From Nissolia schottii (taxonomy: Eukaryota; Streptophyta; Magnoliopsida; Fabales; Fabaceae): DNA of 64,000 nt. Positions within the stretch are counted from its first letter, which is position 1; every line of letters begins with the position of its first letter. Position numbers and translations under genes: made by a program. The DNA is taken from NCBI GenBank assembly GCA_003254905.1, contig QANU01095112.1:92083-156082 (forward strand), in the 5' to 3' direction. The notes under the pieces are model-generated. The model was given only the letters and a program-made list of their open reading frames with translations, had not been told where the DNA came from and did not search any database. Of this stretch, positions 31,877 to 43,572 are shown piece after piece.

Positions 31877-34800
31877 ATGGGCGAGTGGCAGTCCCTCCTC
31901 CAATCCGTCTTCATCGGGCTCATCTTCTCTTTCCTCCTCGCCAAGCTCATCTCCTTCGTCGTCGCCTTCAAGGGCGACAACCTCACCGCCACTCGCTCCA
32001 CCGCTCCCCTAGGCCACGTGACCGGTCGCGCCGAGGACGCCACCGTCTTAGGGCCCAGGCCCGGTGCCAATGTCGACGAGGCTGACTCCGTCGTTGCCGA
32101 GCAGGGCAGCCTGAGGAACGAGGGGATTGGCAGTGGCAGTGACAGTGACGGCGACTATGACGACGACTGGGAAGGCGTGGAGAGCACGGAACTCGACGAG
32201 GCCTTCAGTGCCGCCACGACCTTTGTGGCGGCCGCGGCGGCTGATCAGCGCTCGCAGAAGGTTTCGACGGAGGTGCAGCTGCAGCTCTATGGGCTGTACA
32301 AGATCGCTACTGAAGGGCCGTGCATGACTCCGCAACCTTCCGCCCTGAAAATGACGGCTCGAGCCAAGTGGTAGTGTTTTGGTGTGATTTTGGTTTTTTA
32401 GCGTTTTAGGCATAATGCTGCATTTGATACCAAAGAAAGAGAGAAATAATTCCAAGTTGCCTTTTCAGGAAAAAAAATGCCCATTGCTTTTTGGTGTTTG
32501 TTAGTTGGATTTTATGGTAATGCATTGGATACTTGAGAAACACCAAAAGAAAATAAACCTCCAAGTTGCCTTTTGAGAAGAATATTCTAGGATATGTAAA
32601 TCCTTAAGAAATAAAATCTCCGATATGATTTGTTTTAGTCCTTTTTGGGAATTAGTGGGTGAAAACTATGAGAATTTATAGTTAATTCTTAGGCACCTTC
32701 AGCGCCAGTTGGGCGCGTTTACTTTTGGGGACCAATCTGTCAGATGTCTTCTTTAGAGAAGAACTTGAGGTTTTATTAAAAAAATAGAAGGAAAAAAATT
32801 ACGGCAATGATCATACTGAAGTGATGCGTTGAGGCTTTGATTGTGTGTTCCCTTCAGAGTCTGAAGGTTGTCATTTTGTGTGTAATGTTAGTTATAGACC
32901 GCTATCTTTTTGTTTATGTTCCTACCTCTTGGTATTAGTTATGTTATACTGTTTAATTTTGGAGCCTTGTGCTGTGGGGGCTGCCTGTGTGGTTTGTGAT
33001 ATTATTCGTGTGTTGTATGTAGCCATTTTTTCTTAGCTGGTTGAATATGGTTCATTTCTTATTTGTTGGATTTTCGCCTTTTTCATAGGCAAGCATGGCA
33101 GAAATTGGGTGCTATGCCTCCTGAAGATGCAATGCAGAAGTACATTGATGTTGTTACAGAGCTATATCCTTTGTGGGCTGATGGCGGTTCAGCTTCGGTG
33201 AGCTAATAAGATGTTGCTTGTGTTTATGGATGAATACTGGATCTTTTATCAAATGGGAGAGAGTTATATTTAAAATGAAAGTAGTACACTAGTCTCTAAC
33301 TTCTGTTTTGTCGATGCTAGAGGAGAAAAGGTAGTGATGGTGGTGGCACTGGTTCTGAGGCTAAAGGACCAATGGGACCAGTATTCAGCAGTTTTGTTTA
33401 CGAAGAGGACTCCGGTAGTGACTTGTAAGATTCTTAGAACTTCAAGTTGTATGAGTTTTTAATTCATATATCTAGATGGTCATACCTCTGTAACTTGTTA
33501 TATATCCATCTATGTTTATTGCTGTCATACATGAATGTTCCCCTGATGTGTGTCCTGTGATGAGGATGGCGTCATACCATGCCAGGATAATTTTGATGGA
33601 TATTATTTCTTTTACTGTTGTTTGTGTTCACAGAACTCGTGAGGCTTTGTTTCATCACAGTTTCCCACCTCTTTTTATGATTATACATTTGGTGTTCACA
33701 CTACATGTTTACTGGAGTATTTTTAATAAATAAATCTAGATTGCATTCTGCCAATGTCATGTCAATTCTAGTGCTCTTGTTGGCCATTCTCCAATCAAAA
33801 TTGGTTTTGTTATTTAGCATGTCTCGTACTTGAAAGAATGCTCTGACTTGGAATGAGGCTGTCTCCTATTGCTCCCAATTAAGGCTATCTTTTTTACAAC
33901 CCCCTTCAATCCGCCAAAGAAAACCCCACCACCAATGCACCTGCCCGCTGGCAGTGAAGGGGAAAAAAAAGAGATAGAGAGAGAGAGAGAGAGGAAACAA
34001 GGAACTTGGACATGTATAAGTTTGTTTGTCTTGCAAACTGTGTTTTATTATATAGTAGGGTAGAGTGTGCCCTATTGATTTAACATGTAGGAACTTGCTC
34101 TGATGAACCTGAGCGGGAGGTTCTCTTATTCACAGCTTTCCCTCCAGCCTGTACTTTTTATTTTGATATGCTTTTTGCTGTTATCGTCTAATGATTACTT
34201 ATACCTTAAATTTATGATGATTTCCTTTTAAGAATCTATTTTCCATGTATTTATAAAATAAGATAAAGAGGATTCCCCACTTTTTAGTGCCCAATAATAT
34301 TTTTTATGTTTTTATCCTTCGGCGATCAATTTTTTTTTCTTCAATTTTTTCACAAAAAATAACTACCCACTTTCATTTGTTGTTTCAACCTCCACAGTCT
34401 TCCTCTTTGCCCTTCTCACTTTCACTTTTTTTTTTCCCTTCAATTTCATATCTAATTCAGATTCTCGGGCACAAAGTGCCTGCAACCCACTAGTTAGAAA
34501 TTATTTCGATTTTGTGTGCTATCTTTGGTGTAGCATTTACACCACTAGTGTTTTAGGAGTTAGCTGCTCGTCGTCAATATCAAGACTAACTACTTTGGTT
34601 AGGATTTAAACCATCTGGACTAACTACTTTGCATAGGATAAATTCTTATTGTTTCAGATTTTATGTAGTTATATCGATATACCAAGCACCAGTATATTCG
34701 GTGAAAACTTCTCAACAATTAAACCTCAGAAGTTAGGTAGCGTCATCATTCAGAGGATATAGTTTCTGGAAAGGGTAGTAAATTTATCGGTATAAATGTT

Positions 34801-37800
34801 TCCTTATCTTCTACAGGAAAATGGATGCCATTCATGGATTTGCCAGAGAAGGAGATGTGCCTAACCTGCTCAAGTGTGTCGAAAATGGTGTTTCAGTGAA
34901 TCTGAAGGGTAAGCTATTCATTTTCACAAGTGTAATGCCTTTCTGGTTAAGTGGAGCAAGATTCTCATAACAACTTGTGCTCAGCTTTAAGAATTACAAT
35001 CACTGATTAAGACAACATCTAATTCAAATTTAGGCAGCTTCATTACTTGACTAGCGTAACTTGAGCATATGGATGCTTGACTCCGTAAGGGTTTGTTTGT
35101 AGACAAAGGTAGGCTCTGTGTTTTAACAAGCCTAAGTGTGCATGAAGGCCTTTTTGAAGATAGAAAGTTGACTGCTGTTGTGGCATGAAAATAAATTAGT
35201 TTTGTAAGACTTGCTCTAGTAATTTTGTCCGTTATTAAATGTGGTTGTAGTGAAGAATTTTTCTTTCCATTTGTAAGGGTCTTCTTACACCTGTGTTCTT
35301 AGGGTTGAATAACCCTAATGATTCACTATTGTCTTTTAAAATGTGGAAGTTTGACTCATAATAAGGGAAGCAGATACAGGAAACTTGTACTGTTCTTGTC
35401 ATTCGGAGCATATTCTCTTGACAACTTGATTTTTTCAGCAACCATTTCTTAGTCGTTTTTATTTATTTATTGTTTTCTTTTTATTTATTTTTTTAAAATT
35501 TAAAAATGGTAGTTTTGTGCTACAACATTGGTCATCACATGACATTGGAGTAGCAGAGAAATTGCTCTTCTAGACTGCTGTTGAACTCCACAAAAGACTC
35601 TTTTTTGGTATTACGATGATTATTACTGTTGTCTCCTGCAACAGTGACTTTTCCTTCTGCTTCCTATAGTCATACAGGATCTGGGTAATCATGTCTGTGT
35701 TATTACTTCTCTGTATGCTACTCTCAAATCATTTTAAGTTTACTTCTTTCTTCTATCTCAATAGCGATTTCTGATATGATTGCAGACAGTGAAGGTCGGA
35801 CACCATTACACTGGGCTGTGGATCGTGGCCACCTTAATGTCATAGAGCTGCTTGTTAGCAGGAATGCTGACGTTAATGCCAAGGTATTCATACATCGAAA
35901 TAAATTTTCTAATTATAGTATAACCCAATTTAAGCTATCGATATGCTTAGTGGCATTGTGTAATGGAACCAAATATAATCAAGAGAATTAATTGAATAGA
36001 GACAATAATTGTATTAATGAAAATCTCGGATTTGCGACAATGTGGTAGTTCTTTGAGAGGCCGCCTACTCTCCTAAACTCCAATCTGTCTGAATGACCCC
36101 TTCCGTGCATTCTCTCTAGACAATCAAATTAAAAAATGATTAATTTTGTATCAAATATGCTTAAGTGGCTGATTTGTTTCAGTATACATCCCTAGGATCC
36201 CAACCCATTTTCCCAGCATACACCCTATCATATTAATTGTTGAAAGTCACACTATAAGTGGTCTAGTGGCGAGGGGCTTGTGTAGTTTGCTTTTGTCATC
36301 GATGTACCAAAAAAAAAGGCATACACCCTGTAATATTTATTCATGACTGTACTACCATGGACCGGCTCACTAATCCACCAATCCCTACCCATGGACCATT
36401 GTTGGCCATGACAATACCCGCTCCTTCAAAATCCACCTTGTCCTCTAGGTTCAGCTGTTGAGCTCTGGGAAGAGAGCCAAAGACTGTCTCCCAAGAATTC
36501 CCAAACTCGGGTAAGCCTTTTCACTTGACAAGCACTTGCTTTTCCCCTGTGGCATATACCCGAACGACTGGTGTATCTTCAGGATGCACATGTAACTCTC
36601 AATCTGCAGTGAGTTCAGCTGGTAGAGGTTGAACAACTGGCTATTGAGGTACACTTTCTCAAGGAGAAACATGAAACATTGGATGTGCGTAAGAATCTGG
36701 TGGCGTGGATGGAAGAAAACCATAATGCTAAAATAATAAAGGGCTCCCTCTGAGGTCCCAAATCTTGAAAAAGAGGGATGGAATTATACTTGTAGCATAG
36801 GAATGTCCACCTAGATCATATATATCTGGTCCCACTGCCCAAATTTTTTGACTTTCCCCAGATAGAAAGGCAATTGAACTTTTTGGAGCATTTTCTTCAC
36901 TTTGAATGAGTATTGGGACAAATATTAGTATAGTATCTGAAGCTTTGGTGGTTGCTTTAATACAACATTAGCCACCTATTTTCCTGAGAAACTGTATGCA
37001 TAATCCACCCTCTATGTAACAATCTCACTGTTAACTTGAATCTCCATGAGATGTGCCTTGTGCTTCATCTCCTTCATTTTTGACATCTGTGTGCGAGCCA
37101 AAACCCAAACAGCCGGTGCATACCTCTAATTTCTCAAATTGTTTAGCTTCTTCCCTTCTTCCCTTCTTCAAATTCATACCGCAATCAGTACTTTTCTGAC
37201 TTTAGCACGGGCCAATCTGACTCTACTTGAAGTAGAACAGAACAGTATATAGTTGGTGTGCTATTTTTCCGAGACGTGTGTAGCGTGCCTCGTTCCTCAA
37301 CAGACTTACAAATCTCGTTCAACAGCATTGCAAGCTTAGGAAATTACGTGATAATAATTCATGCCACTAGCACCACTCTGATTTTTTTGCCTTCATTGCT
37401 TCAGGGCTAGGTCTACTTGTGTTCTTTATAGAGCGAAAAGTGTTGTCAATTGCTTCCCAATATATATGTAGATTCCTATTGCTTTTGCCCAATGCATGTG
37501 AATACTTGCAAAGTATCAGAGGCCATGGCTCATTTGGATCGTTTGCTATTTTCACCATGTCCCAATCACACATATACATGGGGCAAACTATCTGTGCATG
37601 GAGTTCTAGATCCACCTTCTTCATGATGCAATACCCATGTCGAACCTCTTCCTCGAATCCAACCAGTTAAAGCAAAATGAATTAATCCGAATCTGGATTT
37701 ATTCGCTAAAGACCCAAAATAATGCATGTGTGACTACTGCTCAAATGGCAGTCATGCTTCATCTATCTTGTACATGCCGAATAGATCATAGTTCATACCA

Positions 37801-39651
37801 CTGTTTGTAGATGATAATGACTATTCCTCACAGCATTAATATTATTTTGCTTCGTCAAGACCAAATCCTTAACCATGCAGGATTCTGTTAGCCTTCTCCA
37901 CTTGTGAATGATGTTTATGGTTGTTCACACCTCTTATTACGATTGCATTTCCATTAACAAGTAGCTGTTTGTAGGCCATACATACTTTTCTAAAGCCTAC
38001 TAGACATGGCTATTGGTCAACAATACTGCCAGATTGATCTTTGGATGACAACTAGGGTATGGAGGAGTGGCTCAAATGATTGGGCTTGGCCCATTATGTC
38101 AATGGTTGAGCTCCCCGGGTAGAAGTCGACATCTTTCCCTCTTTCTTATTGTTGCTCACTCATGCAAATTGTGGCTGCACAACAACACCCCCCCTGTCCG
38201 TGCTTTGCTCCTTCTCCCTTGTCACCCTGCTGTAGAGGGGTGTTTGTGCAACAGCCTCCTCCATCCNNNNNNNNNNNNNNNNNNNNNNNNNNNNNNNNNN
38301 NNNNNNNNNNNNNNNNNNNNNNNNNNNNNNNNNNNNNNNNNNNNNNNNNNNNNNNNNNNNNNNNNNNNNNNNNNNNNNNNNNNNNNNNNNNNNNNNNNNN
38401 NNNNNNNNNNCCCCTGTTTTTGAGCAGCATTTGTGACATGGATTGCCATCATTGCAGTTGCACTGCTCATTGTGCTTCATCTTCGCATTGCCGTTGCGCA
38501 CTGTTGTTGCGGTTGTACTGCTCTCTGACGCATTCGACTCGGCAGTGGTGGTCCCTGCTACTACCATGGCTACCCTGGCTATTCTCATGCAACAACCTCT
38601 AACTGACTCTTCCATTTTTTCTCTATGCCTTCAACTAGAGAATGCTGTGCTCGTATGGACCACTCACAGTCTCCCACTATTAGAGCTCTGATACCAATTG
38701 ATAAGAACCTTGAGAGAACCCAACCACAAAATTTACCTATTGTAGTTGGAGAGCCTGCCTTATAAAAGCTAGTGGATGCCATACTTCTAATTTGGGACTC
38801 ACCATACCTTGAAACTGGACCCTAATGTCTCACCATGCTTTGCAGCCTCAGCATCCACGTTGGGCTGGCTTTACTCTAGCCCCTTCGGACTAGTCTCGGG
38901 CTAACACTACAATGCTGGAGTCACCACCTGCGCTGCTCGATTCCAGCTAAGAGATATGGTTGAAGGCTCTAATTCCAATTGTAATGACACGAAATATAAT
39001 CAACACAATTAATTGAATAGAGACGAGAATTGTATTAATGAAAAACTTGGATTCGCAACAATGTGGTATGTCTTCGAGAGACCTACTACTCCTAAATTCC
39101 AATATGTCTGAATGACCTCTCTCGGTACATTCGCCCCTCATTAAATAATTAATTTCATATCAAATCACCTATGTGGCTGATTCCCTAGCCCCTTTTTCCT
39201 AGTATGCACCCTATTATATTTATTTCGAAGTTTTCTGACATGGACCACCGCACTAATTCACCACTCCCTACCCATGGGCCATCATTGGCAGTATCTGGAA
39301 TGGAAGCTGGACAGAACCTAGCTTGGGTCTTTAATTGGACATCAGTCCTTATTTCAGTAGTCGCATAATATCAGTTTAGCGTATACTTTTAGAAGACCCC
39401 TTTGTGCATATTTTAATTATTTACACTAATTCCAGATTTGCTAGTTTGGTGATAATAGTGTTTCCTTTTGCAAGGATGATGATGGACAAACTCCACTGCA
39501 TTATGCCGTTGTCTGTGAAAGGGAAGCAATAGCTGAGTATCTAGTGAAGCATAATGCAGACACAGACTTGAAGGACAACGATGGCAGTTCCTCACGGGAC
39601 ATCTGCGAGTCAAACTGGTCTTGTATGCGGCGTGCGGGGCAAGCAAATTGA
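31877..39651 (+). CDS. ACBP: Ankyrin-repeat acyl-CoA-binding protein (plant ACBP1/ACBP2 class)
   Basis: Six exons: 31877-32370, 33089-33197, 33321-33424, 34817-34908, 35786-35883, 39475-39651. All introns are GT-AG and the phase closes to 357 residues. Residues about 8-31 form a hydrophobic membrane anchor (VFIGLIFSFLLAKLISFVVA), followed by an acidic linker with DSDGDYDDDWEG. The ACB domain spans about 104-195: QLYGLYKIATEGPC has the ligand-contact Tyr/Lys pair (Y141, K142), ARAKWQAW holds K164, and Y183 lies in KYIDVV. Ankyrin repeats follow at about 236-266, 267-299 (RTPLHWAVDRGH) and 300-332 (QTPLHYAVVCER). This is the order in Arabidopsis ACBP1/ACBP2 (about 340-355 aa), membrane-bound proteins that bind acyl-CoA and lipids and recruit partners through the ankyrin repeats. 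Which of the two it corresponds to cannot be told. Intron 5 (3.6 kb) is mostly a retrotransposon; intron 3 is 1.4 kb. No break in the coding sequence is seen. Confidence 0.95.
35959..36413 (-). mobile_element. LTR of a chromodomain-type Ty3/gypsy relic in ACBP intron 5 (3' LTR)
   Basis: In plus-strand reading it runs from TGTAATGG to GGCCATGACA, that is TG...CA on the minus strand. It matches a second copy at 38980-39290 ('AATTAATTGAATAGAGAC', 'GTCTGAATGACC', 'CCCTACCCATGG'). It is longer than the other copy because a small SINE-like insertion sits at about 36227-36318. On the minus strand it directly follows the Pol end and a purine tract, so it is the 3' LTR. Confidence 0.78.
36227..36318 (+). 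mobile_element. Short SINE-like insertion with A-run tail
   Basis: The insertion carries 'GTGGTCTAGTGGCGAGG' (about 36258-36274), which resembles a tRNA-type box A, and ends in a nine-base A run. GCATACACCCT occurs on both sides (36216-36226 and 36319-36329) but once in the sister LTR, as expected for a target-site duplication. No clear box B is present, so it is a truncated or very short retroposon. Confidence 0.5.
36420..36735 (-). pseudogene. Chromovirus Pol C-terminus with chromodomain, stop-riddled
   Basis: One minus-strand frame reads YAHPMFHVSP, VVQPLPAELTAD, KQVLVK-stop-KGLPEFGNSW and QLNLEDKVDFEGAG, ending at the LTR. The HPMFHVS block and the (V/L)LVKWKGLP...SWE pattern are the integrase tail and chromodomain of Ty3/gypsy chromoviruses. 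Four in-frame stops, one replacing the chromodomain Trp (TGG to TGA), show decay. The terminal 'GAAGGAGCGGGTA' is the likely polypurine tract. Confidence 0.85.
36736..38682 (-). mobile_element. Decayed internal region of retroelements in ACBP intron 5
   Basis: This lies between the two LTRs of the chromovirus relic. I see no intact gag, protease or reverse transcriptase. The 85-codon minus frame at 37367-37624 (starts MKKVDLELHAQIVCPMYMCD) is open but unrecognised. The right part (about 38060-38680) carries a second element's leader, with a run of unknown bases in the middle. Confidence 0.55.
38267..38410. other. Assembly gap, 144 N
   Basis: A run of 144 unknown bases inside ACBP intron 5. 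Open frames translated across it are artefacts. Confidence 0.99.
38683..38906 (-). mobile_element. Short LTR (about 208 bp) with tRNA-Met primer-binding site, second element in ACBP intron 5
   Basis: On the minus strand an LTR-like unit starts TGTTAGCCCGAGAC (38906), has a TATA-like 'CTTTTATAAGGC' (about 38757-38768) and ends 'GGTTCTTATCA' (38699). It is followed after two bases by 'TGGTATCAGAGCTC' (about 38683-38696), the initiator-tRNA-Met primer-binding site. The second LTR was not found, so this may be a small non-autonomous element or a fragment. Confidence 0.65.
38960..39290 (-). mobile_element. 5' LTR and primer-binding site of the chromovirus relic in ACBP intron 5
   Basis: This second copy of the LTR at 35959-36413 runs from TGTAATGACACG to about 39290. 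On the minus strand it is followed by 'TTGGAATTAGAGCC' (about 38965-38978), a two-base variant of the tRNA-Met primer-binding site. With the 3' LTR it brackets about 3.3 kb. Removing that would leave an original intron 5 of about 260 bp. The right boundary is uncertain by about 10 bp and I could not confirm a target-site duplication. Confidence 0.7.
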
Positions 39652-40620
39652 TTCTCTCTTTGATTTGGTGCTGCGTTTGGCTAAATATATTGGCTTCAAT
39701 ATAGCCTTGGCAAAATCCCTCAATCCCTCGGGATGCACATATATAACACGTTTTTTTTTTTTTTTTTCTCCCTAGTCTTGGTATAGATACCATTTTAACT
39801 GTAGTCCTCGACTATGCAACGCGTAGGAAATTGTTGCAAATCAAGTGTATGCTCAGCTCCAAATTTATGCCCCCATTACATTTGATCGCAGAATATATAT
39901 ATATATACATGAAAAACTAGAACGAGCGACAAGGAAAGAAAAGGGAAAACTAATAGGATAGAAATTAGATCAAGTTCTTTATATGTATTTCATCTAATTT
40001 TTTCAATCAAATAACACCCACGTGTATTTTTAATTAATAAAGAGTGCATTTTTAATTTCAAAATTACTTCTTTTTTGGTAAACTCAAAATTACTTATTGT
40101 AAGGTCTACGTATTGTTACCGTAAAAACAGAGTCTACTTATTGTTATTTGATTTGACAATTGGTTACTAAAATCTAGGTGTTATCAATTTGTGAATTCTC
40201 TCTAGCCAAATCTCAATTATTGATATTTATTCCTAGACAATTAATTATGGTTTCTACCACACGATCTTAGTCATGCACAAATTTCTCTAATTCCTGCACA
40301 ACTCTTTAATCAATTCACCGGTGATAAAGCCACAAAAGCGTTAAGAACCATAGAAACTCTAGAAAAGAACAAAGAAAGTATCTAGCCACTAAAAATGGTC
40401 ATTGGATCCAAATCTATGAATACAGAGTGCATATTGATCGTGAATCAATAGAAGAAAAACAGGATAGATATGAACACATGAATCTTCTTGATGCAACCAC
40501 AAAACCTAGTTCCCTTATTAATCTCCCAAGTGCAAAGTTTACCAAACACGAGCTAAAGATGGCCAAAAGACCACCAAACGACGGTCAAACACCCTATTTG
40601 ATTCTTTAAAAGTTCATGTG
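39652..40620. other. 3' flank of ACBP and intergenic sequence
   Basis: The ACBP 3' UTR should lie in the first few hundred bases; a 17-base T run (about 39751-39767) and an (AT)n run (about 39892-39906) are present. No further gene is supported. The stretch 40180-40430 ('CCGGTGATAAAGCCACAAAAG') resembles retroelement leader sequence but has no terminus. Confidence 0.45.
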
Positions 40621-40925
40621 AACTTAGATGTGTTATATATACTATATTATTAAGCATCATGAGGAAATGGGTTGCCATTAGAGCATTAGGGAAACCTTAG
40701 ATAACTAGAAGATTAATCATGTAAATATAAAAAGATAATAACTGAACAGAGGGAATGAACAAGATCTTAAGAAGGTTTCAGCCACTATGGGTTCGGTATA
40801 CCTGGAAAATATGTACGTAGTTATATAACAGGGAATTCATTTCTCTTGGCATGCCAATGGACACGCCCCTCACCAATCTTACAAGATGGATTGGTTAATG
40901 TTGAGGAAGCAAGCTTAAATCTGTT
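40621..40925 (+). mobile_element. Internal fragment of long LTR (TGTAACA family), plus strand
   Basis: 'AAGCATCATGAGGAAATGGG', 'TAACTAGAAGATTAATCAT', 'GTACGTAGTTATATAACAGG' and 'CTTGGCATGCCAATGGACAC' follow the same order as 62830-63060 and 29643-29860 in the long LTRs. Both LTR ends are missing. Confidence 0.7.
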
Positions 40926-42964
40926 GTGAAAAGTAGACTATGTATCTATCAGGTGACTGTCGCCACCATCAGAATACATCCTTCTTTTCCTTAGGTTGAG
41001 CTCAGACCAGAGTGGTTGCGACCCACAGACGCATTTAGAGTAAAACATGTAACCACTCCCTGTGAGGTGGTGAGGGGCTGCCCTGTGACAAGCTGGGGGT
41101 GTTAATCTTGTTTTCTTAACATAACCATCCTTTGTGAGATGGTAAGGGGTTGTTGAGTGACATGCCAAAAGGGGGATATCCTAATTGTTATCTAAGTAAT
41201 TATTTCTAAGGTATGCCGAACCGATTTGGCTGGAACTTATCTAAAGTCTCGTTCAGTTCTAGGTTCAGTTATTATCCTTTTTATATTTTTCTTTGTGATT
41301 GACTTTCTAGTGATCTACGGTTACCCTAACACTCCTAATTGGCAACCTATTTTCCTCATGATGCTTAAAAAAATTGATATGTCATATAGTAAAATCACAC
41401 ACATAATCCAGTTAATTTAACACAATTATTAATAATTTACAAACTAAATTGAACTAGTATTTTCGAAATCATGTGCTCTCAGAGAACTTATGGAAACTCT
41501 ACATTTAGGTTATCCGACCCCAAACTCTCAGGGAAAGGAATTAATCCCTAAGTTACTCCCAACTCTCTAAGGTTTTCTAATTAGCGATAATTCTTCTCAC
41601 ATGTACGTAGAATTGCTTTGCTGAATTTGGAACCTTTAAAGTTTCTTTAGGTTATCCTTGGATCCTTAATAAACTTAATTTTTCATAATGGGATATTTAT
41701 TTCATTTTCTATTGGTTACACTCACACACATCTGAAACACACACACCTTCTTTTTACACACACATACTCCTAAGCTCACACACAACCCTATAAATCCGCA
41801 CTCACATTTCTTCTTGGTTTTTTTCCACATAACCCTTAAACACACATATCCTTCACTCACACACACATCCCAAACCACAACATACACCACCATATGTACT
41901 CACACACCAAATCATACACTCACCCGTAACACACACCTACACACACCATAACACGCACTCGCACACTAACGCACTCACCCATCTTCACGTGCATGCACAA
42001 ACCACATCGCTCCTGCATTCTCACGTCAAAATACACTCACCCATCTTCACATGCATGCACCCACCATAGCACACTTGCACTCACACATCAAATCAACCTC
42101 ACCTATCTTCACAATCACCCACCCACACACAAACCGTGACACATGCACCCTCAAACTGCAACCCATCTACACACACTCACCCAAACCATGACCCACATGC
42201 ACACACACCCCCCGGAAAACACAATGGCACGACCCAATCTCAGCAGAATAGACAATTATTTTATAAAACAACAATAATTACAAAACCACTCAAACTAGTA
42301 GGTGTTAATCGGATTACCCACTTAAAGAAATGAAAGTTCTTGAAGAATCAACAATGGCAAGGTGATTTGTAGAGGAGCCTCGGGTGAGCCTTCAAGTGTT
42401 GCATACAAGGTCGCCGGAGGGAAGGGATGGCGGTGGCTGTCATGGTGGCTTCGGTGGTGGAGAGAGAAAAACACGAAGATGGAGAGGAAGAGAGAGGGGG
42501 TGCTGTGAATTGAGAGATTTGAGGGAGAGGCACAATGGCAAGGGAAAGTGAGGGAAAGAGTTCGCTGTGATGAGGGAAATCAGGGAGGAGCTGCGGATGA
42601 ATGATGATGTTGGGCAAGGAAAGGAAAATGGATTTCTTAAGGTTGCATGCTTTCTATCAATGAATTGAATGAAGGTAATGGTTGCTGCGTGGTTGGTGAA
42701 GGGAACTTTAAATGTTCCTTGCTGAAGGGAAATGGAATTCGTGCTGCGGCATGTGTCCCTAGGGGGCATTGCCATGTGAGCCACCTATAATGGCCATGCA
42801 TGGTGGCGATGCATGTCACCACCATGCATGCGTGGTGATCAAACTGGTAGCCTATAAAATTTTTCGAGTACTAAGATGTGATCTGTTAATTTTTCTAAGG
42901 ATGAATTAAATTAATTAAGGGTACACATGAGTCAATTTTTATAAAAGTGAGTCTCAATGATACC

Positions 42965-42965
<1 letters not shown>
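40926..42965 (-). mobile_element. Long LTR fragment, minus strand, with CA-rich minisatellite
   Basis: The stretch 40985-41230 is the reverse complement of the theme at 27130-27520. From about 42310 the familiar 'GGATTACCCACTT' block appears on the plus strand, as expected for a minus-oriented LTR, and 42850-42965 matches the 5' part of the LTR ('GTGATCTGTTAATTTTTCTA', compare 49981-50000). It directly abuts a plus-oriented fragment of the same family. The numerous frames at 42348-42825 are not genes. Confidence 0.6.
41716..42215. repeat. CACACA/CATGCAC-rich minisatellite
   Basis: For about 500 bp the plus strand is dominated by CACACA, ACACTCACCCATCTTCAC and ACATGCATGCAC motifs in irregular repetition. 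It is strongly purine/pyrimidine-alternating and may adopt left-handed conformation; that is inference. Confidence 0.85.

Positions 42966-42968
<3 letters not shown>

Positions 42969-43006
<38 letters not shown>
42969..43006. repeat. (AT)n microsatellite
   Basis: About 19 uninterrupted AT dinucleotides, located at the 5' edge of the minus-oriented LTR fragment. Confidence 0.95.
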
Positions 43007-43008
<2 letters not shown>

Positions 43009-43572
43009 TGAACAAGATTAAAAACACAGTGGATCTTAAGTAAATATGTTGTCATATTGATTTGGAACACTATTNTACACCCAGCACTATTACTGGTAAA
43101 TATATTTATCTTTTTGTTAAAAATTTATACTTAATGCATTTATCCAAGTTTAGAAGACAACGGATCTTCGCACGGGATTTCAATAAAAAAATTACAAACT
43201 CGTCTAAATTATTGCATGCCTAGGACTCAAGACACAAAACAACTGCACCTTTTCTTCTCATTTGACTATTAAGCTGAAATCAAATTACTCCATATAGCAA
43301 TCATAGGCTGTGATTTCACAATGCCACATTGCTAATGCAAGCAAAAGGATTTAGAGCCATCCACACACACGTAGCCAATTTGGCAAAAGTAGAGAAAATT
43401 GCAAAATGACAACTATAGGCCATTGGTCTATGTGCGCCTAACTTCCAACCATCGATCCCCGCTTTTCTCTGCTATATTCATTTTTCCCAATGTCTCTTAA
43501 TCTCTCTCTCTCTCTCCTTGTCATATCTCTTTCATCTTTCATCCCTGAACCTCAAAACTCAGGCACCCCGTG
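43007..43572 (+). promoter_or_regulatory. Upstream region and 5' leader of the EF-hand gene
   Basis: The region holds a single N at 43075. A (TC)n run at about 43501-43517 and the following pyrimidine-rich stretch look like the 5' leader of the gene starting at 43573. 'CTGCTATATTCATTT' at about 43469-43483 might be the TATA region. No other gene or transposon end is seen. Confidence 0.45.

Noticed and set aside
37367-37624. 85-codon minus-strand frame in ACBP intron 5
   Set aside because: It lies inside a decayed retroelement interior. The sequence is not obviously random but matches no motif I can name, so it is mentioned only within the element.
38160-38615. Several overlapping frames of 82-151 codons on both strands
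   Set aside because: They run through 144 unknown bases; the apparent length comes from translating N as X.
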